Part shown: positions 1-8,688 of the stretch, piece after piece
Position numbering within the stretch: position 1 is the stretch's first letter
Layout of the letters: each line of letters begins with the position of its first letter
Source of the DNA: JBFWWP01 sp050246115
GTDB taxonomy: Bacteria > Planctomycetota > UBA8108 > UBA1146 > JAJFFE01
Assembly: GCA_050246115.1 (NCBI GenBank)
Contig: JBFWWP010000030.1
Coordinates: 3,012-67,011, forward strand
Length of the DNA stretch: 64,000 bases
Reading direction: 5' to 3'
Position numbers and translations under genes: made by a program
The notes under the pieces: model-generated
What the model was told of the DNA's origin: nothing
What the model saw: only the letters and a program-made list of their open reading frames with translations
The model's database searches: none

Positions 1-152
1 CGCTCGGACGACCAAGAACCCGTCGGCAGCCGTCGCGCTCGGGCCCCCGGCGGCGGCGACCGCGATCCATGCTGCCCCGAATCGCCAGACCCAGCTGCGT
101 CCGGCTCCCGTCCGGCGACCATCGAACGCGAATGTCCTGCGGAATGTCTCGA

Positions 153-1445
153 TCAAAACCGCCGCCCTTCCGAAGCCCGGTACTCGATACGCCCCGAAAT
201 GATCGTGTACTCGCACGATGAAGTCGGGTTGACGGGGTCCCCCGTCCAGAGTCCGAAGTCGGCATCTTTACCGACCGCGATGCTGCCGAGCCGATCGTCG
301 ACTCCGAGCGCCTCCGCCGGAACGCGCGTCATGCCGCGAAGTGCCGGGTAGGGTTGCCAACCGAAGTAGCAGGCGGCCGCGGCCTGCGTCACGATCTCCT
401 CCTGGGGAATCACCGGAGCGTCGGTGTTGAGTCCCAGTCGCTTCACCCCACCGGCCCACCACGCTGCGGCATGACCGACGAGCCGCCGCTGCCGGCGCTC
501 GAACCAGAACTGTCGCGGCCCATTGATGGCGTAGACGTCTGCGCGCTCACGAACCAACGGCGCTGTCAGGAAGCCGTTGAAGGTGCAGTGATCCAACACC
601 ACGCGCAGGCCGAGCTTGTCGGTCAGCATGTCGAGCGTGGTCATCATCAACTGGTATCCCTGCGTGTGGACCGAGACCACGTACTCGCGCGCGAAGAGAC
701 CGCGAAAGTCTTCGAAGACCGGATCGAACTCGGGGGCGTCGGCGCGCTCACCGGTCTCGTAGCGACGCCACTCGTGCGCGTAGTCACGGGCCTTCTCGAG
801 CGTCTGGCGGATGTTGTAGTTCTGGTAGGTGCGACCGGGCCGGAACCAGTAGTTCTCGGGGTTGCCGGCCTGCGCAATCTTGAGCGATCCCGGTGCCGCG
901 ATGATCTGCTCCTCGGGAGTCCGACCGGCCAGCTTCGCGATGGTACCGAAACCGCTCAGGTTGGTACCGCTGCCCGGGATCGTGAGCGAAGTGGTCACTC
1001 CGCCGGCGCGCGCACGCTCGAGGTTGAGGCTCTCGGGCTCGATCAGATCCATGGTGCGCAGGCCAGGATTCGTGAGGTACACCATGTCGTTGATCCCCCC
1101 TGCTGCGACCGAGTGGTTGTGACACTCGACCAGTCCAGGGACCAGCCACAAGTCGGGGGCGTTCACGACCTCGTAGCCCGCGGGCACGGCGATCTCGCGC
1201 GCTCGACCCAACGCCTCCACCTTGCCATCGCGCACGAGAACGATGGCGTTGTTGATGACGCGGTCGCCGTCGTCCATGGTCACGATCTTGGCGACGCGAA
1301 ACGCCAGCGGCGGCGCCGGTTCACGCGCGACGACTGGGCGGCTCGTCGTCACACCCACGATGACCATCCACGACAGCACCAAGCCCCACCGCGTTCGACG
1401 ACGCGCGTTCGTGGTCGACCGGTTGTGAGTCCGCACCGAGTTCAA
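153..1445 (-). CDS. Exported amidohydrolase with intact metal-site motifs
   Basis: A 430-residue amidohydrolase-superfamily (TIM-barrel metal hydrolase) protein, last gene of a six-gene run. The N-terminus has a basic stretch then a hydrophobic segment (about residues 20-40), so export is likely. The composite beta-sandwich plus barrel begins near residue 48. Visible candidate metal or catalytic residues are H109-N-H111 at the end of the first barrel strand, H260 (VHTQG), H286 (LDHC) and D342 (NTDAP). The usual C-terminal signature of a GS-I-x-VGKDADF type is present near residue 390. It is the only member of the array that keeps all these residues. The TTG start overlaps the stop of the upstream gene by 4 nt (TTGA), implying translational coupling. 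Substrate cannot be told from sequence; related families include imidazolonepropionase-like and cytosine deaminase-like enzymes. Confidence 0.85.
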   Translation of the reverse strand: MNSVRTHNRSTTNARRRTRWGLVLSWMVIVGVTTSRPVVAREPAPPLAFRVAKIVTMDDGDRVINNAIVLVRDGKVEALGRAREIAVPAGYEVVNAPDLWLVPGLVECHNHSVAAGGINDMVYLTNPGLRTMDLIEPESLNLERARAGGVTTSLTIPGSGTNLSGFGTIAKLAGRTPEEQIIAAPGSLKIAQAGNPENYWFRPGRTYQNYNIRQTLEKARDYAHEWRRYETGERADAPEFDPVFEDFRGLFAREYVVSVHTQGYQLMMTTLDMLTDKLGLRVVLDHCTFNGFLTAPLVRERADVYAINGPRQFWFERRQRRLVGHAAAWWAGGVKRLGLNTDAPVIPQEEIVTQAAAACYFGWQPYPALRGMTRVPAEALGVDDRLGSIAVGKDADFGLWTGDPVNPTSSCEYTIISGRIEYRASEGRRF

Positions 1446-4291
1446 CGCTGCACCTCCTCTCCGCCGATCAGCACCCGCAGCACCCGTCCTCCGGCGAGAA
1501 AGGGATGTCCCTGGAAGACGACGACGTCCCCATCTTTGCCCGCGGCCAGGCTCCCGACTCGCGAGTCAATGCGAAACATCTTCGCTGGTTCCAGCGTCAG
1601 GGCAGCCAGCGCGCGGTCGGCGGCCATCCCCTGGGCAACCGCGTTGAGCGCAAACTGCGAGAGGTGCCGCGCACCATCCTCGGCGCCGCTCTGAAACGCC
1701 ACCATCACGTCGTTGTACTGGAGAGTGACCCCGAGCAAGCGTGGATCCTCGAGGCTCGTGCGTCGCAGTGCCGACGGCAGCACCACGCCAACACCCGACT
1801 TGTGCAGGCGCGCGCCGTGCAAGCGTGCCCCTTCGGCGTCGAGTAGGATGATCTGCAGACCGAGTTTGTCGACCCCGTGATCGAGCACGGCGGCGACCTG
1901 CGCGGGCGTCGTCACGCGGATGAGGAGCGGGAGCTCCTTCTTCAACACCGCGCGCAACGGTTCGAGATTCTCGTCGACCGCCGGTGGCAGGGGCCGGCCG
2001 TCCGCCGCCCGTGAGTCTCTGCGGACACGAGTCTCGACCGGTGTCTTCGAGGTACGCTGTGCCTCGAAGTCCACCGTGAAACCCATCACGCCCACCGTGC
2101 CCTTCATCTCGTCCGCTGCGGTGAGGCGTGCCTCCACGGTAGGAGGAGCCAAGAGGCCTGGGAAGTTCACTTCGATCGTGCCGCGCAGTTGATCTCCCGC
2201 TAGGGTGAGTAGGATCTTGTGCGGGATATCGATGCGCGGTTCGATCACCCGTCCTTCGACGGCGGCGCCCTTGAGCTCGAGCGTCATCTTGCCCGTGTAC
2301 GGCTCTTCGAGAGGCCCCCCGGACGCGCGCCCCTCCCACACTCCCGACACCGGATCGCCGCTCTTCGGCTCCGGACTCACGGACTCCGAAGGTTTCTCGC
2401 CTTTCTGCCACGCCTCGAGTTCCTTCTCGTACTTCTGCCACGACTCGACGTAGCGCCGCGCGGCCGCTAATCGCGCATCGATGGTCTCGGCGATGGCGCC
2501 CGGATCGTCGCGCGTCAGGTCGAGAGCCAGAGCCGCAGTGGGAGCAACGACCCGCGCCGCGCGCGTTGCACCGACGGTCTTGACCGCGGACACACGCGCG
2601 CCGCCCGGGCCGGAGGTGTACGCCGTGGTGAGGACCGTAGTCACACCGCCGCGCGCCACCCGCGTGCCCACGGCATCGGTAGCGCCAAACAAGCGCGACG
2701 GATCCAACGACGCGGCCGCAGGTCCCCGGTCGCCCTCGAAACCGAGGTGACCGTAGGCATCCAGGAAGCCAGGACAGGCAAACCCGTCGGGACCCGCGTC
2801 GATCACGCGCGCACCGACTGGCTGCGCGACGGTCCGTCCCACCGTCACGATCTTCCCATCTTCGATGAGGATCTCGCCGGGCTGCAACTGACGCTCGGGA
2901 TCGAGCCAGATGGTACCGGCGCGCACGACGACGGACGTGCTCTTCGGCGCCTCGAAGGCGAGCCGCCCGCCGACGTAGACGCGATCGACTCGGCTGATGA
3001 CCGCCAACGGATCCCCGTTGAGTACGACGAGATCCGCGTCCCTGCCCGGTGCCAGACTCCCGACGCGATCGTCGACGCCCAACACTCGTGCCGGTCCGCT
3101 CGTGATCGCGCCGAGTACACGATCGTGCCGCAGCCCGAGCCCGAACGCGCTCACGGCGACCATGCGCAGTTCAGCCGGTGAGCGCCCTGCCGGTGGGGCG
3201 AGCACCCAGTCGACGCCGGTGAGGCGAAGCAGATCCTCGAGGTCTCCGCGCAGCGCGTCCGGCGAAGTGCCGATGTCCCCTGCTCCCCCTTCGCTGTCGT
3301 AGCGAACACGCGGACGAACCACGAGCGGCACGCCCGCCCGACGCAGGGAGTCGGCTACCGGCTCGGCTTCCGCACCGCCGACCAGGTAGCCTCGTCGGTT
3401 CTGCGCGCGCAAGAACGAAACGCCGGCGAGCAGATCGGCTGCGCGATCCGCTTCGACTCGCACCGACGCCGAGCCCCGCCATAGGTCGGCGAGCGCCACC
3501 GAGTGGAGCAACAGGCGCTCGCGATGATCGCCACGTAGGGCGGCGTCAATGGACTCCCGCAGCGCCAGCAGTTGACCCAGTCGCGACTCGGGTCGCTGCG
3601 GTCGTGCCGGGGCAATCTCTTGATCGGAAGACGTCGGCACGGTCAGTCGCGCATCGAGCGGCGGTCGCAAGGCAGACTCTCCCAGCACGACGCACAGCTC
3701 GCCGTCGCCGCGCAGCACTCGCTCGCTCGAGGGACCTGCAAGCTTGATCACGGCCCCTTGCCCGGGGATCAGGCGGTGATCTCCGGGGTTCAAGTGCACG
3801 GTCGTCACTCCGGCCGCGAGGAGCGGCCGCCAGTCGGCGAACCGGTCGAAACCGTCGATGGCGCGAAAGCCTGCGCCCGTGGACTCGGGGTCCGAGTGGC
3901 GACCTGCGAGATCGGTCGCCGCAGCCACGAAACCCGGAGCGACCGTCGCGTACGGCAACTCGATGCGCGGCACGTCGTCCGGGATCGGCGCCTCGGGTCC
4001 CAACGCTACGATGCGACCCTTGCGTACGACGATCCAAGCGTCATCGAGAACTGCTGGCCACCCGTCTGCCATGGGCAACACGCGGCCTGCGCGCAGGGCG
4101 AAGTCCCGACCGTGCGACTCGCCGTCGGCCAACTCCATCCCAGGCCACGCGTCAGTACCGAGTGCCGCCGGCGCGCCACGGGCCGGTGCTGGCGCCGCGT
4201 CCGCAGCGAGTGCTGGAATGAACGCCGCGCCCACGGTGATCGTCAATGCGATCGCGACAGGCATCGCTCGCAGGAACGAAACGCAAATCAC
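1442..4291 (-). CDS. Double amidohydrolase-domain exported protein, degenerate active sites
   Basis: A 949-residue protein with a signal peptide (residues 1-30) and two amidohydrolase-like halves (about 60-445 and 453-949). Each half has the small beta-sandwich start (xxVRxGRIVALG type) and ends with a GSLAPGRDADLVV-type signature. The first half has AATDLAG where the metal HxH motif should be; the second has DAYGHLG. Both therefore look catalytically altered. The second half carries an inserted beta-rich segment (about 645-745, starting SGVWEGRASGG) preceded by a charged Trp/Tyr/Lys/Glu helix-like linker. The GTG start overlaps the upstream stop by 4 nt (GTGA). I infer an internal duplication followed by loss of catalysis; a binding or structural role beside an active paralog is possible but unproven. 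Confidence 0.8.
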   Translation of the reverse strand: MICVSFLRAMPVAIALTITVGAAFIPALAADAAPAPARGAPAALGTDAWPGMELADGESHGRDFALRAGRVLPMADGWPAVLDDAWIVVRKGRIVALGPEAPIPDDVPRIELPYATVAPGFVAAATDLAGRHSDPESTGAGFRAIDGFDRFADWRPLLAAGVTTVHLNPGDHRLIPGQGAVIKLAGPSSERVLRGDGELCVVLGESALRPPLDARLTVPTSSDQEIAPARPQRPESRLGQLLALRESIDAALRGDHRERLLLHSVALADLWRGSASVRVEADRAADLLAGVSFLRAQNRRGYLVGGAEAEPVADSLRRAGVPLVVRPRVRYDSEGGAGDIGTSPDALRGDLEDLLRLTGVDWVLAPPAGRSPAELRMVAVSAFGLGLRHDRVLGAITSGPARVLGVDDRVGSLAPGRDADLVVLNGDPLAVISRVDRVYVGGRLAFEAPKSTSVVVRAGTIWLDPERQLQPGEILIEDGKIVTVGRTVAQPVGARVIDAGPDGFACPGFLDAYGHLGFEGDRGPAAASLDPSRLFGATDAVGTRVARGGVTTVLTTAYTSGPGGARVSAVKTVGATRAARVVAPTAALALDLTRDDPGAIAETIDARLAAARRYVESWQKYEKELEAWQKGEKPSESVSPEPKSGDPVSGVWEGRASGGPLEEPYTGKMTLELKGAAVEGRVIEPRIDIPHKILLTLAGDQLRGTIEVNFPGLLAPPTVEARLTAADEMKGTVGVMGFTVDFEAQRTSKTPVETRVRRDSRAADGRPLPPAVDENLEPLRAVLKKELPLLIRVTTPAQVAAVLDHGVDKLGLQIILLDAEGARLHGARLHKSGVGVVLPSALRRTSLEDPRLLGVTLQYNDVMVAFQSGAEDGARHLSQFALNAVAQGMAADRALAALTLEPAKMFRIDSRVGSLAAGKDGDVVVFQGHPFLAGGRVLRVLIGGEEVQR

Positions 4292-5718
4292 GGGGCCCCC
4301 GCTCGATCGCCTTCGCCGCCGTCGCGCTTCGGTGCCGGCGCGACCGGCGCACCGCCCGATTCGGGCGCGGGAGCTTGCCCTCCCTCCCCCGCAGAGGCGC
4401 CGCCTCGCTCACCCCCGAACAACTCTTGCAGCCGTGGATCGCGAGCGCGGTCATAGGCCAACACGCCATCGATGTACGACCGGTCTACCCATGTCGTGAA
4501 GTCGAGTGGATCGCCGGTGAGGACCAGCACGTTCGCGACCTTGCCTACTTCGAGCGAACCCAGACGCGACTCGAGTCCGAGCGTACGCGCGGCGTCGATC
4601 GTGATCGCAGCCAACGCCGTCTCGCGCGGGATGCCCTCGCGCACCAGACGCGCCGCTTGATAGTTCAGGTAGCGCTCCGCGAGGCTCGAGTCGGGGTGCG
4701 GCTGCAGCGCGAACACCAAGCCGGCGTCGGCGATGACGCGCGGGATGAACACCTCGCGCAATTCCCCGGTGATCTGGTCCTCCCAACGATCGACGAGATC
4801 GGCGGCGAGCACCACCGGACGCTTCGCCGCCGCCAGTTCGCGCACCGCGCGATAGGCATCGCCGGCAAGCACGAAAACGGTGCGGTCCAGGAAACCTTGG
4901 GTTCGCGCCAGGTCGATCGCGGGTTGTACGTCCGTCGCCGCACCACAGTAGACCCAAGCTCGCAGTCGGCCCTCGCGCAGCCTCACCAGATTGCGGTGCG
5001 CGTCATCATAGTCGGCGTCGGTCAGGAGCGGCTTGCCGAGTCGTCGCGCCTCGGCCGGCCCAACGGTGAGCTTCTGCCCTTTGTCGCTGAGCGACTGCTC
5101 GTAACGCGTCTCGGCCAGGCGCTCCAAGTAGTAGTCGAGTTCCAGGAACGCATCGCGTAGCGTGGCCCGCTGCAGCATGCGGTCGGAACCGCGCATCGGG
5201 GAAACGCAGATCTTCAACCCCAAAGCCGGCTCGACGGTCATGCTCGCGATCGTGCGGCCGATGGGACGCACGACCCGTGAGAGCCCGCCGATCACGCAGT
5301 TTTCGCCCTGCACCACATGCACCGTGGTGATGCCGTCGCGAAGTGAGTCTTCGAAGAACAGCCGCGACGGATCGATCGCGTCGTACACGTCGAGGAACGG
5401 CGCAACCGGGATGTTCTCGTTGGTGACGTCGAGGCCGCGGGCCGAGTGCGGGTCGATCATTCCCGGGAACAGCACCTTGCCGTCGAGTTCGATCTCCAGC
5501 GCGTCATACGGAATCGCCACTTCGGCGCCCACGGCCGTGATGATTCCGTGCTCGATGAGCACCGTGCCGCGATCGATCGTTGGACCGACCACCGGAATGA
5601 TCCGGGCACCGGTCAGAGCCAACTTCGGGGGCGGCGGCGCTGCCGAGGCCAAAGTCGTAGCGGTCAGCGCGAAGACGGTCCCGAGCGCAGCGCGCGCAAG
5701 CATCCTCATGAAAGCCAT
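4288..5718 (-). CDS. Exported amidohydrolase paralog, degenerate active site
   Basis: A 476-residue amidohydrolase-like protein. ATG at 5718 starts a good signal peptide (hydrophobic to about residue 24, then Ala-Ala-Pro). The first barrel strand reads PGMIDPHSARG, so the first His (H91) is kept but the second metal His is replaced by Ala93. The C-terminal VGKVANVLVLTGDP signature is present. The last 45 residues are a low-complexity Gly/Ala/Pro/Glu tail with no fold I recognise. It sits 46 nt downstream of the next array gene and overlaps the following one by 4 nt. An alternative ATG lies three codons further in. Enzymatic activity is doubtful. Confidence 0.8.
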   Translation of the reverse strand: MAFMRMLARAALGTVFALTATTLASAAPPPPKLALTGARIIPVVGPTIDRGTVLIEHGIITAVGAEVAIPYDALEIELDGKVLFPGMIDPHSARGLDVTNENIPVAPFLDVYDAIDPSRLFFEDSLRDGITTVHVVQGENCVIGGLSRVVRPIGRTIASMTVEPALGLKICVSPMRGSDRMLQRATLRDAFLELDYYLERLAETRYEQSLSDKGQKLTVGPAEARRLGKPLLTDADYDDAHRNLVRLREGRLRAWVYCGAATDVQPAIDLARTQGFLDRTVFVLAGDAYRAVRELAAAKRPVVLAADLVDRWEDQITGELREVFIPRVIADAGLVFALQPHPDSSLAERYLNYQAARLVREGIPRETALAAITIDAARTLGLESRLGSLEVGKVANVLVLTGDPLDFTTWVDRSYIDGVLAYDRARDPRLQELFGGERGGASAGEGGQAPAPESGGAPVAPAPKRDGGEGDRAGAP

Positions 5719-5764
5719 CCTGTTCCAGGTGTCGCCTCTTGAACCGGCGTGTGTCTCACTCGGG

Positions 5765-7375
5765 TTACCAAACCTCGGTCGCGCGCAGATCGCGGGTGCT
5801 CCACACCGACTCGCCCCCCACCATCACCAGCGCGGGCTGACTCGTCGCCTCGAATGGCCCGCCGGTCCAAAGCACGAGATCCGCTCGTTTGCCCACGCTC
5901 AGCGTGCCGGTGTCGCCATCGATCCCCAACAGCTTGGCCGGGGTTTCGGTCAACGCTCGCAGCACCTCTTGTTCGCTGCTGCCGAAACGTCGCGCGTACA
6001 TCCCTTGGCGCGCCAGGCCGTCTTCGTCACGCAACTCCTGGGCACTCAGCGCGGTGGGGATCCCCTGCGCCAACAACGCGCGAAACGTGTGGAACCGCGC
6101 TCGATCGGCCTCCCCGGAGAACCCTCGTACGCCCTGGGCGCGCTCGAAGATCGGGCCGAAGATGACCGGCGTGCCGGCCGCTCGAATTTCGTCGAGGCAA
6201 AGGTACGCTTCCGTCGCCTCCTCCAACGTGAACTGCAGTCCGAACTCCGAGGCCAAGCGAAACGCGGTGAGAATGTCGATCTGTCGGCGCGCCTGAATGC
6301 GAAGCTCGGTGTCACCCGCCAGCACTCCGACCAAAACCTCCAGCGCCTCGGCACTCGGCGTATCGGCGCCGCCAACCGGGCGCCCCTGGGAGCGGCGCTG
6401 GGCGTCGAAGAATGCCTTCCGGAACACCCAGGTGACGCCCATCGCGCTCGTCGGGCGCCGGTGAAAACGACCGGCCTCGCGCGCAAAGAACAGGCTGAAG
6501 TTGCGGGTACCCAGCCAGATCGGATCGCTGCCGATGGTCGCCTTCACCGCGCCGGCCGCTCGCACCACGCGATCTCGACCGGCGGTGCGCAGCACAGCGC
6601 CGCGCCCGCCGATCACCGCCGACGAATCGGGCGACACATACACGGTCGTCACGCCGCCACGCACCAAACGCGTGAGGTCGAGGGTTTCGATGTCGAGCGC
6701 ATCCAGGACTCGGTTCTGGGGCACGACCTCTGCGGTTTGATCCGTGACCACCCAACTGGGACCCACTCCGGACGCCGAGCCGCCGTCCGGGTCGAGCGGC
6801 GGGAGCGTCGGATCGACCAACAGACAACAGTCGTCCGTCAGATCCTCGATCGCAGAGTAGTCACTCGCGATCTCGTTGCCCTGCCCACCCGCGCGAACTT
6901 CGTGCTCGTGTTCGTGTTCGTGCGCATGTTCGTGCTCGTGCGCGCGCGCGATATCGGAACGCTCCGCGCCGGGCACTCGCGGCGACTCCCGTCGCGCGAC
7001 CACTGCGGAAGACTCGAGACGGGCGTTCGCATCGATGAGTCCGGGCGTCAGTGTGCCGCCTCCGACACGCCACCGCGGAACGCTCCAAGGGGCATCGACA
7101 AGGGTGCCGAGCGCGGCAATGCGCCCGTTCTGGACGAGGATCTGTCCCGGCTCGAGCACGTCACCGTTACCGATCCAGATCCGGTCGGCGCAAAGGACGA
7201 CCGCACCTTCGTCACCGGCAAAGCCGGTCGATCCCGCCCACGTGGCCAGGCCCACCAGCAACGTCGCTTGCCGCAGGAACCGCAATCCGCAGCCGACCCC
7301 CGGTCGGCACACATCGACGATCTTCAAACGACCTTGCCTCTCTTGCGGGCCTCGTTGGATCTCGGTCGAACTCAC
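5765..7375 (-). CDS. Exported amidohydrolase paralog with His-Glu repeat
   Basis: A 536-residue amidohydrolase-like protein with a GTG start at 7375. A hydrophobic segment at about residues 36-52 follows a long basic N-terminus, so the true start may lie a little inside. The barrel's first strand reads PGLIDANARLE, with no metal His at all. About 30 residues later there is an alternating His-Glu run (residues 146-159, seven His), encoded by a hexamer-like repeat at 6899-6940. The C-terminal signature (GTLSVGKRADLVLWTGG) is intact. The His-Glu run could bind metal in place of the lost site, or be a replication-slippage product; I cannot decide between them. Confidence 0.8.
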   Translation of the reverse strand: MSSTEIQRGPQERQGRLKIVDVCRPGVGCGLRFLRQATLLVGLATWAGSTGFAGDEGAVVLCADRIWIGNGDVLEPGQILVQNGRIAALGTLVDAPWSVPRWRVGGGTLTPGLIDANARLESSAVVARRESPRVPGAERSDIARAHEHEHAHEHEHEHEVRAGGQGNEIASDYSAIEDLTDDCCLLVDPTLPPLDPDGGSASGVGPSWVVTDQTAEVVPQNRVLDALDIETLDLTRLVRGGVTTVYVSPDSSAVIGGRGAVLRTAGRDRVVRAAGAVKATIGSDPIWLGTRNFSLFFAREAGRFHRRPTSAMGVTWVFRKAFFDAQRRSQGRPVGGADTPSAEALEVLVGVLAGDTELRIQARRQIDILTAFRLASEFGLQFTLEEATEAYLCLDEIRAAGTPVIFGPIFERAQGVRGFSGEADRARFHTFRALLAQGIPTALSAQELRDEDGLARQGMYARRFGSSEQEVLRALTETPAKLLGIDGDTGTLSVGKRADLVLWTGGPFEATSQPALVMVGGESVWSTRDLRATEVW

Positions 7376-7467
7376 GTCGTGTTCCCGTCGAGCCCGACCC
7401 AGACCTCATCCCCCATCCGGCGCTACCCGCGCCCTGGGTAAGGATCCTGTCCAGCCCCCAAAGTGGA

Positions 7468-8688
7468 TCAGTCGCGCTTGTCCGTCGCCAGCGCGACCCG
7501 TTGGCCCCGCACGAACACCATCTCGACCCGGCTCTCGAGCCGTAGCGGATCTCCCGAGAACACGACGACATCGGCCTCGAGTCCCGGGGTCAAAGTCCCC
7601 ACCGTTCCCGCGATGCCGGCAATCGCGGCCGGCTGCGCCGACAGCGCCTGCCGAGCGAGGGCGGGGGCCAAGCCAAGTCGCACGGCCAGGGCCGCGGTCG
7701 TGCGTAAGGTCTCGGGGGAGTAAGGCTGCGAGTCGCTCGAGAACGCGATCCCGAGGCCCCGTTCCGCGAGCCGGGCGGCACCGGCGATCTCCTCGCGTTC
7801 ATCGGCCATCGAGTACGGTCCGACGACCACCGTGTCCGCACGCCCCGCCAGGGCTTCGACCCCGCGACGGGTGATCCGACCGGGCACCACTACCGGCATG
7901 CGTCGCGCTAGCGTGGCCAGGAGGTCGAGCACCACTTCGAGATCGGCCTCGGCCCCCACCCACACCAGGGCGTCCAACTTGCCCTGGCGCAGCGCCGCGA
8001 TGCGAGCGTTCGGGGGAGCGTCACCGACGAAGAGCGCTCGCAGCATCTCGACTGCACTCGCCCGCGACGACGGGTCGCGATCGGCGGCCACAACGCTGGC
8101 TCCGAGCCCGAGCAGCAACGGACCGTCCTCTCGGAGCACGTCCAACTCGCCGTCGAGGAGGGCCGTGCGAAACGCGACCGCGACTCCGTCGACCAGATTC
8201 GTGCGTGCGCCACCGACCAACACCGTCGTCACGCCGGCCGCGAGCGCGCGACCGAGGTCGCGGTGCGTCGGGTCGATGGTCTCGCGCAGATTGGCGTCGG
8301 CATCGATGGCCTCGATCCGCTCTGGGTTGGCATGGAAGCCGCCGACCGCCGTCAACAGCTCGATCAGGCCGGGACTGATCACCGCCTCGGTCTCGAGTTG
8401 GACGCGGCGAGACGCCGCCTGCACCGACACCGCCCCGACGCCAACCGCGGCGATCTTCCCCTGCGCGATCAAGATCCCCGGGTTCGCTTCGAGGGTGCCG
8501 TCCGGACGCACGAAGCGCCCGCCCTCGAGCAAGATCGTCGTGTCACGCTGCTGCGGTTGTGCATCCGCCTCGGGGACATCTCCGAGAAGGGCGAGCCCGA
8601 CCGCGAGCACGAGCGCGGTGCGGCCAGCCACGCGCGACGATCGCCTCGCAGTCCAAGAGCGCGTCGCCACCGGTCTCGTGTGCATCAT
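7468..8688 (-). CDS. Exported amidohydrolase paralog, no metal His motif
   Basis: A 406-residue amidohydrolase-like protein. I place the start at ATG 8688 rather than an upstream in-frame codon because it overlaps the upstream stop by 4 nt (ATGA) and is followed by a clear signal peptide (hydrophobic about residues 21-35, ending in ADAQ). The strand that should carry HxH reads PGLIELLTAVG, so the metal site is absent. The C-terminal GTLTPGLEADVVVFSGDP signature keeps it in the family. There is a 92-nt gap to the next gene, the widest in the array. Confidence 0.78.
   Translation of the reverse strand: MMHTRPVATRSWTARRSSRVAGRTALVLAVGLALLGDVPEADAQPQQRDTTILLEGGRFVRPDGTLEANPGILIAQGKIAAVGVGAVSVQAASRRVQLETEAVISPGLIELLTAVGGFHANPERIEAIDADANLRETIDPTHRDLGRALAAGVTTVLVGGARTNLVDGVAVAFRTALLDGELDVLREDGPLLLGLGASVVAADRDPSSRASAVEMLRALFVGDAPPNARIAALRQGKLDALVWVGAEADLEVVLDLLATLARRMPVVVPGRITRRGVEALAGRADTVVVGPYSMADEREEIAGAARLAERGLGIAFSSDSQPYSPETLRTTAALAVRLGLAPALARQALSAQPAAIAGIAGTVGTLTPGLEADVVVFSGDPLRLESRVEMVFVRGQRVALATDKRD

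Noticed and set aside
5162..7441. A 759-codon open frame on the plus strand across the amidohydrolase genes
   Set aside because: High-GC antisense shadow; no start context or domain, and the minus strand encodes clear family proteins with coupled starts.
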